This document shows positions 14,024 through 22,401 of a stretch of DNA of 64,000 nt, piece after piece (the stretch's first letter is position 1; every line of letters begins with the position of its first letter). The stretch comes from Brevibacillus brevis (GTDB taxonomy: Bacteria; Bacillota; Bacilli; Brevibacillales; Brevibacillaceae): positions 6,117,001-6,181,000 of the forward strand of contig NZ_CP030117.1 of the NCBI RefSeq assembly GCF_001039275.2. The letters are read 5' to 3'. The notes under the pieces are model-generated. The model did no database searches. It saw only the letters and a list, made by a program, of their open reading frames with translations, and was not told the origin of the DNA. Both the position numbers and the translations under genes were made by a program.

Positions 14024-16684
14024 GTGTATAAAGAAATTCATGATAAAGCAAACATCGTCTTCACTGATCACTACCTCATACTTGTCTTCCAGCGGCAATA
14101 ATTCATGGCGGATTAAGCTGTACAGCTTGCGGTTCTCCAGCAAAAAACTGTCTTTTTGAATATACGCCACGGATTGCGTCCCTGCTTTCAAGCGATCTAC
14201 CAGGCAGCAAATGTGCAAGTAAGCCCCAATTCGCGTGTCAAAAACCAAAGTATTGTTCAGTCGCTCCTCCATACGGCCGACACACATCCTCACGTCAGCG
14301 AGAATATCTTGTCCGTCTACCATTTGCAGATGCTCCCCCAGCGAATCTTGCATCTTCAGGTACGCCTCTTCCAGATCAATCACTTTCTGGATATCAGACA
14401 TCGCCTCGCCGTTCAAAACATCGTCCATGCTATGGTGGCACAACTCGCGGTCGAGAATGTAATTGCTCACCACAAAGAGAATTTTTCTCTCCTCCTTGAT
14501 TTTCCGAAGCTGACTGCGGGCTTGTGCCTTATCGATCAGTTGCAGCGGCACAAATTCCAGCAGGTTATCATCGTACCTGAGCCTTGATTCCAGCAGCTTT
14601 TTCAAAAACAAGGCACTTCCTTCCCCAGACAGGCAGGCTGCTACGATCGTCAGCGCCGGAACATGCTTTTGCACCTGCTCTTTCGGCTGCTCCTCCCGCT
14701 GATAGAGCGACATGCCCACGACATCTCGGTAAACATCCTCCAGCGAATGACCGAGCATGGCCTTTCGAGTGGCTTCAATCACATGCGGCGTACTGACCAT
14801 CGGAATGACCTTGACCGGAATGCCCATCTCCCGCTCGATGATCTCGCCAAAGCCGAGCAAGGACCCCATATCAACGAGCAACAGCAATCCAGCCTTGCTC
14901 CCGATCTCTCTGGCTACTTTCAGTGCTTTTTCCAAAACACTCATGGAATCTTCTTCAAGCGGCAGATCGATGGCTCTGGCATATTGTGTGACCAGCAATC
15001 GGTTCGTCACATCGACCATCGCTGTCGCGCCGCCGCTGCCGTGCGTAATCACGAGCACCCCGATTGTTTCCCGCTCTTCCTCCATGCTGACATCGTCGAG
15101 CACGAAAAACATGGTCAAATATCCAGCCTCACCAATTGGCAGATCCATGAGTATCGCTTCTTCTATCATGCGAACGCACTCTAGCGCCACAGCAAACTCT
15201 TTCTTGTATTTGATTCGCACATGGTTGATTTGCGGATTTACAATCTGCTTGCCTTGTGCGAGGCGCTCTTTCGACGTCTGAATATGCAGCGCGAGACCAA
15301 AAATCACCTTCTGGCTCAAAATCTTCTCCAGCTTGGCCTCTGCGAAGCGAACGATCTCTTCCACGAGGTGTATGATGAACGGGTCGATAATCCGAGCCAT
15401 GTCGCCCTTATTCACTCGTTGATGGACACCCTTGATAAAGGTCGTAAAATAATTCTCGATGTCAAACTCCAATTCTTCCTCACTCACACCGAGGTTTTGC
15501 AGTTCATATATTTTTTGCTCGATTTTTTCATAGACGCTGTCCGTCGTATCTCCTGTTTCTCGCCCGATCCAGATGCCCTCTTTTGATGGCTGCACGACAA
15601 AGCAATTGTGCTCCGTCCCAATGATTTCATCTAGCTCCTGCTTGTAATCCTTCACTAAAAGCAGCCCTTGCTTGACATGATGTGGCAGGTCCTGAACCGA
15701 CACATGTAGCTGATTCTTTTTTAATGAAATGAATTCGGCATAGGCGCTGGCGCAGGTGAGCTGAATATCCGTTTTTAACTGTCCAATGTTATTCGGGCAG
15801 TGATAGCACAAAAATGCCTGCACAGCATTGGCCGATATCTGAATCTCTCTCCCCAACCGAAAAGCCTCTTCTTGAAAAATCTCCATCGTAATACTAAAAC
15901 GTTCTTCCAAGCCACGCTCAACCAAAGAGGGCAGCTTGATGACCATGGGAATTCGCCTCATGAATGTTTTCAAGAGACTCGACTCCGGATTTTCTGTCGT
16001 GGCCATGACAATCTGGACGTGAGCCGTCCGCTCCATCTCTGTTTCCCCTACGCGGCGGAATATCCCCTTATCCATAAAGGTAAAAAAGATTTCCTGTCCT
16101 TCCGCAGGCAGCCGATGCACTTCATCGAGAAATAGAATGCCACCGTCTGCCTTTTCCACGAGTCCTTTGCGGTCCATCTCCGCTCCGGTGTACGCCCCTT
16201 TTTTGACCCCGAACAATTGACTGAATAAGAGCTGCGGGTTGTTGGCATAATCGGCACAGTTAAAAATCACGAAAGGAGCATGCTTATCCAGGCGTCCAAT
16301 ATCAACGGCAAACTCATGAATCATCCCAGCAAACCACGACTTGCCTACACCCGTTTCCCCCAAAATCAAACAATGCATTCCTCGCGGCGGATACAAAACG
16401 GCCGCCTTTGCCTGCTCAATACGCGTGATCAGGCTCTTGTTGGTTTTCGCCAGCCTGTCCAGCGACGTCTCCGCCAAATAGAGCGAATCGTTTCCTTGCT
16501 TGGCAAAAAACAGCGTCGGACGCCCTTCTTCCTTCTCGATTCGGCCTTCCTTCCACAACCGGTTCAAATCGCTACTCACATTCGCTCGACTCAAACCAAG
16601 CCGCTCAGCCAACTCTGAAGCGCTTACTTTTTTATCAGGACCAGCGTCTACTAACGTCTGGAATATGAAATCTAATCGCTTCAC
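14006..16684 (-). CDS. LevR-family sigma-54 activator with PTS regulation domains
   Basis: The 892-residue protein reads from the N-terminus as follows. An HTH (residues about 20-50) precedes an AAA+ domain with Walker A GETGVGKS (about 109-116) and the sigma-54 contact loop GAYTGA (163-168). A PRD, an EIIA-Man-like domain with GVLVITHGSGG, an EIIB-like domain with ACLSGEGSA, and a second PRD near the C-terminus follow. LevR-type proteins activate -24/-12 promoters and are tuned by HPr- and EIIB-dependent phosphorylation of PRD and EII-like domains. The gene ends about 150 bp upstream of the chitobiose promoter, so it is the obvious regulator. The GTG at 16684 lies eight bases after GGTGG; a GTG at 16696 is an alternative. 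Confidence 0.93.
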   Translation of the reverse strand: MKRLDFIFQTLVDAGPDKKVSASELAERLGLSRANVSSDLNRLWKEGRIEKEEGRPTLFFAKQGNDSLYLAETSLDRLAKTNKSLITRIEQAKAAVLYPPRGMHCLILGETGVGKSWFAGMIHEFAVDIGRLDKHAPFVIFNCADYANNPQLLFSQLFGVKKGAYTGAEMDRKGLVEKADGGILFLDEVHRLPAEGQEIFFTFMDKGIFRRVGETEMERTAHVQIVMATTENPESSLLKTFMRRIPMVIKLPSLVERGLEERFSITMEIFQEEAFRLGREIQISANAVQAFLCYHCPNNIGQLKTDIQLTCASAYAEFISLKKNQLHVSVQDLPHHVKQGLLLVKDYKQELDEIIGTEHNCFVVQPSKEGIWIGRETGDTTDSVYEKIEQKIYELQNLGVSEEELEFDIENYFTTFIKGVHQRVNKGDMARIIDPFIIHLVEEIVRFAEAKLEKILSQKVIFGLALHIQTSKERLAQGKQIVNPQINHVRIKYKKEFAVALECVRMIEEAILMDLPIGEAGYLTMFFVLDDVSMEEERETIGVLVITHGSGGATAMVDVTNRLLVTQYARAIDLPLEEDSMSVLEKALKVAREIGSKAGLLLLVDMGSLLGFGEIIEREMGIPVKVIPMVSTPHVIEATRKAMLGHSLEDVYRDVVGMSLYQREEQPKEQVQKHVPALTIVAACLSGEGSALFLKKLLESRLRYDDNLLEFVPLQLIDKAQARSQLRKIKEERKILFVVSNYILDRELCHHSMDDVLNGEAMSDIQKVIDLEEAYLKMQDSLGEHLQMVDGQDILADVRMCVGRMEERLNNTLVFDTRIGAYLHICCLVDRLKAGTQSVAYIQKDSFLLENRKLYSLIRHELLPLEDKYEVVISEDDVCFIMNFFIHNKTLA

Positions 16685-16841
16685 TCTATCACCCACCGTT
16701 GAATAGATAGAAAGTCACGAAATGCACAACCAATCCTTTTCATTTCCACGAATATTTGGAAAAACCTGCTTGCTGCTTTTTCGCCCTTTCCCCGTTTTGT
16801 CCCGTTGATTTATTTTTCCGTCTCCTTTCCCTGGTGTACGA

Positions 16842-16847
16842 TATAAT
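16842..16847 (+). promoter_or_regulatory. -10 element for the 16882 kinase gene
   Basis: A perfect TATAAT lies 35 bases upstream of the kinase start; I see no good -35 at the right distance. Confidence 0.4.
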
Positions 16848-16881
16848 AGATAAATAATGATTGACAGGAGATAGCAAATCC

Positions 16882-18261
16882 ATGATGGTTTTCATCTTGT
16901 TTACCATATGGGCATTAGGTCTGTTCGTGTTGTTCACAGACCCGAAACGAACGTCGATCCGCTGGGCTTGTGCGACTGCCTTTGTTGGGGCTGGGGGCTT
17001 TATCTCAGGCGTGATTGACGAGACGATCATGCCCCATTTTGCAGATTACCTGGCCGCAAAGCCCGGGACCACGAACACCCTGATATTGGTGAGCCGCGTC
17101 TCTTCTTTTGTTTGCCAAGTAGGTTTGCCCTACACGTTTCTCATGTTTGCCGTACACTCAGCTGAATTTTTGTCTCGCAGAGTAAAGCTGACGATACAAT
17201 ACGCTGCTCTCATCCTGCCGCTTGGGATGCTTTGGATTACACCCGTTTATCCCGAGCTGCTTTTTAACTACTGGATTATGGTGGCATGGGTGATTCCGTT
17301 TTTTCTGTTCTCCTGTACGCTGCTTGTCGTGCAGTACATGCGAGAAAAAGATCCGCTCGTGAAAAAAAACAGCTTTTTCACGAACGTAATCATCATCGTT
17401 CCGTTATTTTTCGTCTTTATTTTCATCTATATCATGCGTATCCAGAACGATTACGAGGCTTGGCGCTACAACATAGGCGTGGTCACGATCCAGTTTATCC
17501 TGATCGTTGCTATCAGTTTGAAATACGGCTTCCTTGGCGTCCGTCTCCGCGTAGAAAAAAGACGTCTGGACAGTACCTTGCGCGCCTTGACTTCCGGTGC
17601 GCAAATCATTAACCATACGATCAAAAATGAAGCAGGCAAAATCTCGCTATATGCCGACCGTATCGAGACATATGCAGATGAAACCAACCAGCCGTCGCTA
17701 AAAGAAGACGCGCTTGTCCTGATGCAATCCTCGCAACATATGCTGGACATGATGAATCGGATTCAAAACCAGTTGCGGGACGTCGAGCTGCGCGAAGAAC
17801 CATGTGACCCCGGCCAAATTATCGGGCAAGTCACACAAAATTTGACGCCCTACACCCTGAAACAACAGGTAGAAGTCGTTAGTGAATTAGACGAAACCCT
17901 CCGCTTATATGGCGATGGCGTACAACTGCGCGAAGTCATCACCAACTTGTGCATGAATGCGCTGGAAGCCATGAAGTCGGGCGGCAAGCTCCATCTTCAA
18001 TTATTTTTGTCCTACAAGCATCTCATCATCACTGTCGCGGACACAGGCACAGGCATTACCAAAGAGAACCTGCCTCATGTACTCGATCCTTTTTTCTCGA
18101 CAAAAAGGACAGGACAAAACTTTGGTCTTGGGCTCTCCTACTGCTACAATGTCATGCAAAAGCATCAGGGCCAACTTGAAATCTACAGTGAGCAAGGCAA
18201 AGGAACCACCGTTTTCCTGTTCTTCCCGAAAAAGCGCGTCATTATAAACGACTCTGAATAG
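16882..18261 (+). CDS. Multi-TM sensor histidine kinase with unusual phospho-acceptor box
   Basis: The 459-residue protein has about seven TM helices in the first 230 residues, with hardly any extracellular domain. A dimerisation region containing INHTIKNEAGKISLYADRIE follows. The C-terminal ATPase domain has an N-box NLCMNALEAM, G1 VADTGTGI and G2 NFGLGLSYCYN. The likely phospho-acceptor is the His of NHTIKNE. This box differs from the HE/HD-x-[KR]-TP form and from the HisKA_3 type usual for partners of NarL regulators. The ATG at 16882 lies eleven bases after AGGAG. The regulator gene begins 19 bases after the stop. The signal is unknown; a membrane-embedded or peptide signal is plausible, given the ComP-like layout. 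Confidence 0.88.
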   Translation: MMVFILFTIWALGLFVLFTDPKRTSIRWACATAFVGAGGFISGVIDETIMPHFADYLAAKPGTTNTLILVSRVSSFVCQVGLPYTFLMFAVHSAEFLSRRVKLTIQYAALILPLGMLWITPVYPELLFNYWIMVAWVIPFFLFSCTLLVVQYMREKDPLVKKNSFFTNVIIIVPLFFVFIFIYIMRIQNDYEAWRYNIGVVTIQFILIVAISLKYGFLGVRLRVEKRRLDSTLRALTSGAQIINHTIKNEAGKISLYADRIETYADETNQPSLKEDALVLMQSSQHMLDMMNRIQNQLRDVELREEPCDPGQIIGQVTQNLTPYTLKQQVEVVSELDETLRLYGDGVQLREVITNLCMNALEAMKSGGKLHLQLFLSYKHLIITVADTGTGITKENLPHVLDPFFSTKRTGQNFGLGLSYCYNVMQKHQGQLEIYSEQGKGTTVFLFFPKKRVIINDSE

Positions 18262-18280
18262 CGAAAGGACGCTCACAAAC

Positions 18281-18919
18281 ATGAATCCAATCAGGGTATT
18301 TTTAGTAGAGGATGATCCCGTCTGGCGCAAAGGTCTCATTGACTTCCTGAACAAAGAACCGGATCTCACCGTAGTAGGGGAAGCCGGGTTCAAAGCAGAA
18401 GCAATCGAGCGCTTTTTGCCTGCCAAAGCGGATGTCGTCCTGATGGACATTAACTTGACCGAGAACAATCTGGACGGGATCGAGACGGCAATTGAATTCA
18501 TGGCACTCCAAGCTGACAGTAAAATCATCATGCTCACCTCTCTGACAGACGAGGCAGTGATCGTGGAATCCTTCTCAGCGGGTGCCGTCAATTACATCAG
18601 CAAATCGAGCTTCAAGGAAATTCCCGACGCTATCCGTGCTGCTCACAACAGCCAATCTGCCATTCACCCTACGGCAGCTGCGGCACTGCGCAACGAATTT
18701 TTGCGTTTGAAAAACGATGAAAATCAAAAGCTGTTATCTCCCGCAGAAAGGGACATCCTACAACTAATCCACCAAGGTCATACGCAAACGCAGATTGAAC
18801 AATCTCTCCACATCACGAAGCGTACGATCAAAAATCACATCAATCGAATCCTCAAAAAAATGGGCGTCAAAACAAGCAAGGAAGCGGCCGCAAAAGCCAG
18901 CCAAAAAAAGCTATTCTAG
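18281..18919 (+). CDS. NarL/LuxR-family response regulator
   Basis: The 212-residue protein has a receiver domain (VEDDPVWRKG, phospho-acceptor Asp in VLMDINLTENNLDG, Lys in YISKSSFKE). A LuxR-type HTH follows (LSPAERDILQLIHQGHTQTQIEQSL then KRTIKNHINRILKKMGVKT, quoted in pieces because both are long). It forms a pair with the kinase at 16882. The aspartate is followed by NLTENN instead of the usual MP, which may alter the switch. Downstream targets are unknown; the adjacent Aas/LplT genes have their own start region. Confidence 0.92.
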   Translation: MNPIRVFLVEDDPVWRKGLIDFLNKEPDLTVVGEAGFKAEAIERFLPAKADVVLMDINLTENNLDGIETAIEFMALQADSKIIMLTSLTDEAVIVESFSAGAVNYISKSSFKEIPDAIRAAHNSQSAIHPTAAAALRNEFLRLKNDENQKLLSPAERDILQLIHQGHTQTQIEQSLHITKRTIKNHINRILKKMGVKTSKEAAAKASQKKLF

Positions 18920-18932
18920 GTCTTATTACCAG

Positions 18933-18959
18933 GTACCAATGAATGTTGGTACTTTTTTT
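18933..18959 (+). terminator. Terminator after the NarL-type regulator
   Basis: GTACCAA (18933-18939) pairs with TTGGTAC (18946-18952), followed by seven T. Confidence 0.88.
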
Positions 18960-19030
18960 ACATGCTCCACTCCTTACAATAAAAGCTATAAGCGAAAAGT
19001 AATTACATCATTTGTAAAGGTGTGGTCCAC

Positions 19031-21139
19031 ATGGCCCTTATTTATTCTTTCTTAAAAACGATACTGATGCTGTGGTTTCGCCCTCGTGTGCTTGGGCTCT
19101 CCAAAATCGACTTGTCGAAGCCATCTCTTATCACTCCCAATCACGTCTCCTTGCTAGATGCGGTACTCCTATCCTTTTGCTTGCCAAAAGAAGCGACCTT
19201 TGTCGTTAACACGGAGATCGCCAAGCGGTTTGCGTTTTTCCTCCGCTTCCGCAAGCATATTGCGATCGATCCGCTCAACCCGTACTCCATCCGCCACATG
19301 CTCCGCGTCCTTCGCAACGGACAGACGCTGGTAATTTTCCCAGAAGGTCGGATCACGACGACGGGCGGCATTATGAAAATCTACAGCGGTGTCGGCTATC
19401 TCGCTCTACGAACTGGTGTAACGGTTTACCCGATCATCATTAAAGGCCTGGAACGCTCGATCTTCTCGTATTTGAAAGGAAAGCTGAAGCTCTCCTGGTT
19501 CCCGGATGTGACCATGACAGTAGGCACTCCGTTCACCATCGAGCGCGATCAGAACCTGTCGATGCGCGAACAAAAAGCCACGGCCAATGATCGTATCCTG
19601 CGTATTCTCCAAGAAGGCTTGTTCGAGAGTCGAATGAAGCAAAACGTGAATCTGTTTGATGAAGTTCTCGAAGCAGCTCGCCTGAATGGTGCAAAAATGG
19701 AAATCGCCAAGGACCTGACGTCCGCGATCGACTACAAGACCTTGTTAATCGGCAGCTACTTACTCGGCAACAAATTGCAGCCGATGCTCTTGGGAAAACC
19801 GGTTGTCGGTGTATTCCTTCCCAATTCAGTAGGTCATCTCGTAACGTTGCTATCGTTGTTTCGCATCGGAGCCACCCCAGCCATCCTGAACTTTTCGCTC
19901 GGCATTCGTTCCTTGCTGGATTGCTGTGAGACTGCCCAGATCGATACGATCCTGACGTCGCGTGTATTCATTGAAAAAGGGAAGCTGGAGCACATCATCG
20001 CAGGTCTTTCACCGAGCATGAACATTATCTACCTCGAGGATTTGAAAGCATCCGCGACTGCTTTTGACAAAGTGTCCGCACTCTTTTCTTATTTGAGGAA
20101 GAAAAAAGCTTCAGCGTCTAACAACGAGCTGATACTCTTCACCTCTGGCAGTGAGAGCAAGCCAAAAGGTGTCATCCTGACGCATACGAACCTGTACGCG
20201 AATATTCAACAAGTGACTAGTGTGATTGACATTACGAGTCGCGACAAGTTTTTCAATGCCCTGCCTATGTTCCACAGCTTCGGCCTCACTGCGGGAACGC
20301 TTTTACCGGTAGTGAAAGGCATCCCGGTTTATCTGTATCCAAGTCCGTTGCATTACAAAGCGATTTCGGAATTGGTCTATGATCAAAACGCAACGATTCT
20401 CTTCGGAACCTCGACCTTTATGGCTGGTTACGGACGTATGGCCCACCCTTACAACTTCTACTCCTTGCGCTATGTATTTGCAGGTGCAGAAAAGCTAAAG
20501 GACGATGTGCGCAAGTTATGGATGGAAAAGTTCGGTGTACGGATTTTTGAAGGCTATGGGGCAACGGAAACAGCTCCGATCCTGTCGCTCAACACCCCGC
20601 TGGCAAACAAACCGGGAACCGTCGGGCGTTTGATGCCAGGAATGTCCGCCAAGCTGGAACCAGTCGAAGGAATCGATGCTGGCGGAGAGCTTTTGGTGAA
20701 GGGTCCGAACGTCATGAAGGGTTATATGATTCACGGAAAAGGCTTTGTTCCCGCTGAGGAATGGTACCACACAGGTGACTTGGTTACAGCTGACAAGGAC
20801 GGCTTTCTCAGCATCCAATCTCGCCTGAAGCGCTTCGCCAAAATCGGTGGCGAGATGGTCTCGCTCAATCTGGTTGAAGAATTGGCTATGCAATGCTTCG
20901 GACACTCCGGCTTTGCTGCAATCACAGTGAATGATGCGCGAAAAGGTGAGCGTGTCCTGCTATTTACCACAGATGAATCGGTTTCGCTGAGCCAATTGCG
21001 CGCGTATTTGACGGAAAAACAATACTCGCCATTGCTCATACCAGGTACGATGCAAGTCATCAAGGCTCTACCACTTCTCGGCAGCGGCAAAACGGATTAC
21101 GTCAGTCTGAAACAGCTGGCCGAAACGGGAGGAAAATGA
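19031..21139 (+). CDS. aas: Aas-type acyltransferase/acyl-ACP synthetase fusion
   Basis: The 702-residue protein fuses a PlsC-type acyltransferase to an AMP-forming acyl ligase. The first 200 residues have the HX4D motif NHVSLLDA with His38 and Asp43, and FPEG for glycerophosphate binding. The rest has the ligase P-loop LFTSGSESKPKGV, YGATETAP and YHTGDL. In Gram-negative bacteria Aas reacylates lysophosphatidylethanolamine at the inner membrane. The next gene, one base downstream, encodes the LplT lysophospholipid flippase, which confirms the role. The ATG at 19031 lies eight bases after AAAGGTG; the frame also has a GTG at 19022 inside that site. Confidence 0.93.
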   Translation: MALIYSFLKTILMLWFRPRVLGLSKIDLSKPSLITPNHVSLLDAVLLSFCLPKEATFVVNTEIAKRFAFFLRFRKHIAIDPLNPYSIRHMLRVLRNGQTLVIFPEGRITTTGGIMKIYSGVGYLALRTGVTVYPIIIKGLERSIFSYLKGKLKLSWFPDVTMTVGTPFTIERDQNLSMREQKATANDRILRILQEGLFESRMKQNVNLFDEVLEAARLNGAKMEIAKDLTSAIDYKTLLIGSYLLGNKLQPMLLGKPVVGVFLPNSVGHLVTLLSLFRIGATPAILNFSLGIRSLLDCCETAQIDTILTSRVFIEKGKLEHIIAGLSPSMNIIYLEDLKASATAFDKVSALFSYLRKKKASASNNELILFTSGSESKPKGVILTHTNLYANIQQVTSVIDITSRDKFFNALPMFHSFGLTAGTLLPVVKGIPVYLYPSPLHYKAISELVYDQNATILFGTSTFMAGYGRMAHPYNFYSLRYVFAGAEKLKDDVRKLWMEKFGVRIFEGYGATETAPILSLNTPLANKPGTVGRLMPGMSAKLEPVEGIDAGGELLVKGPNVMKGYMIHGKGFVPAEEWYHTGDLVTADKDGFLSIQSRLKRFAKIGGEMVSLNLVEELAMQCFGHSGFAAITVNDARKGERVLLFTTDESVSLSQLRAYLTEKQYSPLLIPGTMQVIKALPLLGSGKTDYVSLKQLAETGGK

Positions 21140-21140
21140 T

Positions 21141-22331
21141 GTGAACATACGATTAAAACCACTACAAGCCCTGTACTTCACTCAATTTCTATCGGCCTTT
21201 GCCGACAACATGATTTTGTTTGTCATCGCGAATCTGCTGCGGGAGAACGGTTTTTCTCCCGCGATGCTTGCACTCGTATCGATTTCATTCTTTCTTCCTT
21301 ACGTTTTTCTCGCTCCACTGGTTGGACCTTTTGCCGACAAGCATGCCAAGTCAATCGTGCTGGTGATTGGCAACCTGATTAAAGCGCTTGGTGTCGTCCT
21401 GCTGTTTTTCATTGACCAGTCGAGCATCATGATGTTGATGTTGTGTTACTTCACAGTCGGAGTCGGAGCGGTTGTGTATTCTCCCGCCAAGTACGGAATT
21501 TTGCCGGAGCTGACTCGAAATGAAGATGAACTGTTTCATGCGAATGCACGAATCGAAGCTTATACGATCTTTGCCATTTTGACAGGAATCGGTGGTGGTG
21601 GAGCCATCGCAAACATGACAGCACCGCTTATCTCGTCAGGAATTTGTCTGCTGATCTATCTGCTGTCGCTTGGGATGACTTTCTTCATTCCGCGCATGAA
21701 AGGGAATGCATCGATTCGCTATGGGGCAGAAGCACGACGCTTTTTCATCGACTTCCAGCACTTGATGAATCGCCCGGAAACAAGCTTTGCCCTGATTGGA
21801 ACCGGAGCATTCTGGATGTCCTCTGCTGTCCTGCGCGTGGCTGTTCTGGCCTGGATTCCCCTCGCGCTGGGGATTAACCCGGAGAGCTTCTCTGTATCGC
21901 TGATTCTCGCAACGACATCCATCGGAATTATCGCCGGAGCTTTTCTCGCTCCGAAGCTCATTCCTTTGTCTCATTTCACTCGATCGCTGACATACGGATT
22001 CGGAATGTTTCTCATCATCGTGCTATTTCCTTGGACGAATATCACCTTTGTTGCCATCTGTCTGTTGCTTCTCGTCGGGTTCATGGGCGGCGTGTTCATT
22101 ATCCCGATGAATACTGTCTTGCAGGACGAAGGTAAACGGATGGTCGGTTCAGGAAAAACGATTGCGATTCAAAACTTCATTGAGAATCTGCTGATGGCCG
22201 TAGGCTCCGGGATTTACTACCTGATCACCTATATCGGCATTTCCATCTCCGGTGCGATTGTTGGTCAAGGACTGCTGCTGCTCGGGTTCCTGTTGTACTT
22301 GGTAAAGTACCGCAGAAGAATCGTTCGTTGA
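21141..22331 (+). CDS. lplT: LplT-type lysophospholipid transporter (MFS)
   Basis: The 396-residue membrane protein has about twelve hydrophobic segments and the LplT/MFS front LQALYFTQFLSAFADNMILF. VVYSPAKYGILPELT is the region typical of LplT. It flips lysophospholipids to the inner leaflet, where Aas reacylates them. The start is a GTG eight bases after GGAGG, one base after the aas stop, so the two genes are tightly coupled. E. coli has the reverse order (lplT-aas). Confidence 0.92.
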   Translation: MNIRLKPLQALYFTQFLSAFADNMILFVIANLLRENGFSPAMLALVSISFFLPYVFLAPLVGPFADKHAKSIVLVIGNLIKALGVVLLFFIDQSSIMMLMLCYFTVGVGAVVYSPAKYGILPELTRNEDELFHANARIEAYTIFAILTGIGGGGAIANMTAPLISSGICLLIYLLSLGMTFFIPRMKGNASIRYGAEARRFFIDFQHLMNRPETSFALIGTGAFWMSSAVLRVAVLAWIPLALGINPESFSVSLILATTSIGIIAGAFLAPKLIPLSHFTRSLTYGFGMFLIIVLFPWTNITFVAICLLLLVGFMGGVFIIPMNTVLQDEGKRMVGSGKTIAIQNFIENLLMAVGSGIYYLITYIGISISGAIVGQGLLLLGFLLYLVKYRRRIVR

Positions 22332-22355
22332 CAGGGTAGCGTCATAGAAAAAGAA

Positions 22356-22384
22356 AAAGCCGTGACTATTAGCGTCACGGCTTT
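22356..22384. terminator. Bidirectional terminator between lplT and the nucleotidase gene
   Basis: AAAGCCGTGAC pairs with GTCACGGCTTT around a short loop; convergent genes end on both sides. Confidence 0.87.
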
Positions 22385-22401
22385 CTTGCGCTCATCTCTG
22401 T

